The translations under genes were made by a program, and so were the position numbers. Below the pieces are notes generated by a model. It searched no databases. It saw only the letters and a list, made by a program, of their open reading frames with translations, and was not told the DNA's origin. Below, piece by piece: positions 62,342 to 64,000 of a stretch of DNA of 64,000 nt. Within the stretch, counting starts at the first letter, position 1. Every line of letters begins with the position of its first letter. Origin of the DNA: Nocardioides turkmenicus (GTDB taxonomy: Bacteria > Actinomycetota > Actinomycetes > Propionibacteriales > Nocardioidaceae). Location of the stretch: the NCBI RefSeq assembly GCF_011045035.1, contig NZ_JAALAA010000018.1, positions 54,112 through 118,111 of the forward strand, written 5' to 3'.

Positions 62342-63109
62342 ATGTACGCCGAGGAGCGACAGATCGCGACGGCCCGTCTCGTCGCCGAGCGCGGGCGGAT
62401 ATCCGTGGCCGACATCGCCGAGCGGTTCGAGGTCACCACCGAGACCGTGCGCCGCGACCTGTCCACGCTGGAGCGCCGCGGCCTGGTCCGCCGCGTGCAC
62501 GGGGGTGCGGTGCCGGTGGAGGCGATGGCCGTCCTCGAGTCCGCGCTCGGCGAGCGGGAGCAGAGCTTCACCGCGCAGAAGGACCGCATCGCCCAGGCCG
62601 CGCTCGACCTCCTCCCCACCGCCGGCGGCACCATCGCGATCGACGCCGGCACGACCACCAGCAGGTTCGCCCACGTGCTCCCCCGCGACCACCAGCTCAC
62701 CGTGGTGACCCATGCGGTCCCCGTCGCCGCCATGCTCGCCGGCAGCCCCCAGATCGAGCTCCACCTGCTCCCCGGACGCGTGCGCCCGGCCACCCAGGCA
62801 GCGGTCGGCGCCGAGACCGTGGACGCGCTCAGCCGGCTGCGGGTCGACGTCAGCTTCGTCGCCACCAACGGGCTCACCCTGGCCCACGGCCTCTCCACCC
62901 CCGACCACGAGGAGGCCGCGACCAAGCGGGCGCTGGTCAACGCCGCCCGCCGGGTCGTGTGCCTGACCGACTCCAGCAAGATCGGTGTCGAGACCACCCT
63001 GCGGTTCGCCGCGCTCGGCAACGTCGACGTGCTCGTCACCGACAGCGACATCGACGACGACGTCGCCGACGAGCTCCGCGAGAGCGGCCTGGAGGTGCGG
63101 ATCGCATGA
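62342..63109 (+). CDS. fruR: DeoR family regulator, FruR-like
   Basis: A 255-residue DeoR/GlpR-type repressor. The helix-turn-helix RISVADIAERFEVTTETVRR and the motif RDLSTLERRGLVRRVHGG are canonical. The C-terminal sugar-phosphate sensor domain has IAIDAGTTTSRFA. The ATG at 62342 follows AAGGAGG. It is coupled to fruK (ATGA) and divergent from ptsI, so it is likely to respond to fructose 1-phosphate, inferred from context and known actinobacterial FruR. Confidence 0.9.
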   Translation: MYAEERQIATARLVAERGRISVADIAERFEVTTETVRRDLSTLERRGLVRRVHGGAVPVEAMAVLESALGEREQSFTAQKDRIAQAALDLLPTAGGTIAIDAGTTTSRFAHVLPRDHQLTVVTHAVPVAAMLAGSPQIELHLLPGRVRPATQAAVGAETVDALSRLRVDVSFVATNGLTLAHGLSTPDHEEAATKRALVNAARRVVCLTDSSKIGVETTLRFAALGNVDVLVTDSDIDDDVADELRESGLEVRIA

Positions 63110-64000
63110 TCGTCACCCTCACCGCCAACCCGAGCATCGACCACACCGTGATGCTCACCAGCCCGCTGCGCCGCGGGGAGGTGCTGCGCGCCACCGCGAC
63201 GAGCTCACAGCCCGGCGGCAAGGGCGTGAACATCTCCGGGGCCGCGTACGCCGCTGGGGTGCCGACGCGCGCCGTCGTCCCCTGCCCCGACCTCGACCCG
63301 ATGGTCACCGAGCTGCGGGCCACCGGCCTCGACGTGGTGACGGTCGGGCCCGCCGGCCGGCCGCGGATCAACACCACCGTGACCGAGCCGGACGGCACCA
63401 CCACCAAGCTCAACGGCCCCGGCGCCACCGCGACCCCGGCACTGCTCGACGCCCTCGCCGCCCGGCTCGTCCAGGAGGCCGACCACGCCAGCTGGGTGGT
63501 CCTCGCCGGGTCGCTGCCGCCCGGGGCGCCGGCCGGCTGGTACGCCGAGGTGGTGAGCGCGCTCCGGTCCACCGGGGCCTGCATCGCCGTCGACACCAGC
63601 GAGGCACCTCTCGAGGCACTCGCCGCGGGTCTCCCGGCCGGCGCACCCGACCTCCTCAAGCCCAACGCCGAAGAGCTTGCCTCCATCACCGGATCCGACT
63701 CCCTCGACGACCCGGCCGTCGCCGCGTCCGCGGCCCGGACCCTGGTCGAGCGCGGCGTCGCCGCTGTGCTCGCGACCCTCGGCGAGAACGGCGCGGTCCT
63801 CGTCACCGAGGAAGGCACCTGGCACGCCACCCCGCCACCCACCGAGGTCGTCAGCACGGTCGGTGCCGGCGACAGCTCCCTGTTCGGCTATCTCCTCGCC
63901 GACCTGCGCGGACTCTCCGCCCCTGAACGTCTCGGGCTCGCCGTCGCGTACGGCAGTGCAGCCGCCGGCCTCCCCGGCACCACCCTCCCCACTCCACCCC
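63106..64000 (+). CDS. fruK: 1-phosphofructokinase, 3' end outside window
   Basis: Residues 1-298 of a PfkB-type kinase. MIVTLTANPSIDHTVMLTSP and QPGGKGVNISGAAYAAGVPT are the 1-phosphofructokinase N-terminus; VVSTVGAGDSSLFGYLLAD is the catalytic Asp and anion hole. It makes fructose 1,6-bisphosphate from fructose 1-phosphate delivered by a fructose PTS. The ATG overlaps the fruR stop. The fruA transporter gene is expected just beyond the window. The frame is open to the last base. Confidence 0.92.
   Translation, partial: MIVTLTANPSIDHTVMLTSPLRRGEVLRATATSSQPGGKGVNISGAAYAAGVPTRAVVPCPDLDPMVTELRATGLDVVTVGPAGRPRINTTVTEPDGTTTKLNGPGATATPALLDALAARLVQEADHASWVVLAGSLPPGAPAGWYAEVVSALRSTGACIAVDTSEAPLEALAAGLPAGAPDLLKPNAEELASITGSDSLDDPAVAASAARTLVERGVAAVLATLGENGAVLVTEEGTWHATPPPTEVVSTVGAGDSSLFGYLLADLRGLSAPERLGLAVAYGSAAAGLPGTTLPTPP

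Overview
The window is about 70% GC and gene-dense, and it uses GTG and TTG starts freely. Its content is typical of an actinomycete: GarA/FHA, FtsR-type MerR, DUF881 proteins, F420-type oxidoreductases and a DUF222/HNH endonuclease. Gene order from 34.2 to 43.7 kb (gcvP, MerR, BFN nuclease, FtsR, garA, gcvH, DUF881, small basic protein, DUF881, PgsA-like) matches the Mycobacterium tuberculosis Rv1822-Rv1832 block. Two intergenic repeats and general codon style suggest Nocardioidaceae (Nocardioides-like); that family-level placement is inference. I see no tRNA, rRNA, CRISPR array, insertion sequence or phage gene.

Layout. 0-5.1 kb: the end of a berberine-bridge-type oxidase, a small membrane protein, an M20 amidohydrolase, a PPOX-fold protein, and a coupled DUF1704 metallopeptidase/ATP-grasp ligase pair. 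5.1-7.6 kb: a putative small regulator and a coupled MFS exporter plus two DUF202 membrane proteins. 7.7-14.5 kb: a TetR regulator divergent from an acyl-CoA ligase, acyl-CoA dehydrogenase, alkylsulfatase and carboxyltransferase operon; the last gene carries a one-base frameshift. Three matching dyads (GACA, 3 nt, TGTC) tie the amidohydrolase, the exporter and this operon to one likely regulator. 14.5-28.5 kb: mostly single housekeeping or stress genes, including a SoxR-controlled SDR/QueA-like pair with a textbook SoxR promoter. 28.6-32.8 kb: sbcD-sbcC. 32.9-34.2 kb: a secreted SGNH hydrolase.

34.2-46.1 kb: the glycine cleavage and cell-division block, with a glycine riboswitch before gcvP, then two CBS/DUF21 membrane proteins. 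46.4-50 kb: a Tat-exported cholesterol oxidase, a DUF1048 protein and an HNH endonuclease, then a 393-bp repeat-filled gap. 50.3-53.2 kb: gamma-glutamyltransferase and a Ca2+/H+ antiporter, divergent across only 22 bp. 53.3-58.8 kb: jetA-jetB-jetC of a Wadjet/MksBEF-type SMC complex, without the expected jetD nuclease next to it. 58.9-64 kb: an L,D-transpeptidase, an SRPBCC protein, and a fructose PTS locus (ptsI divergent from fruR-fruK, the last running off the window).

Many genes start 6-7 nt after a TAnnnT-like -10 box with no ribosome binding site, which points to widespread leaderless transcripts. The items most worth follow-up are the JetABC locus without JetD, the TetR dyad regulon, the SoxR-driven QueA-like protein, and the PgsA-like protein whose catalytic aspartate is asparagine.
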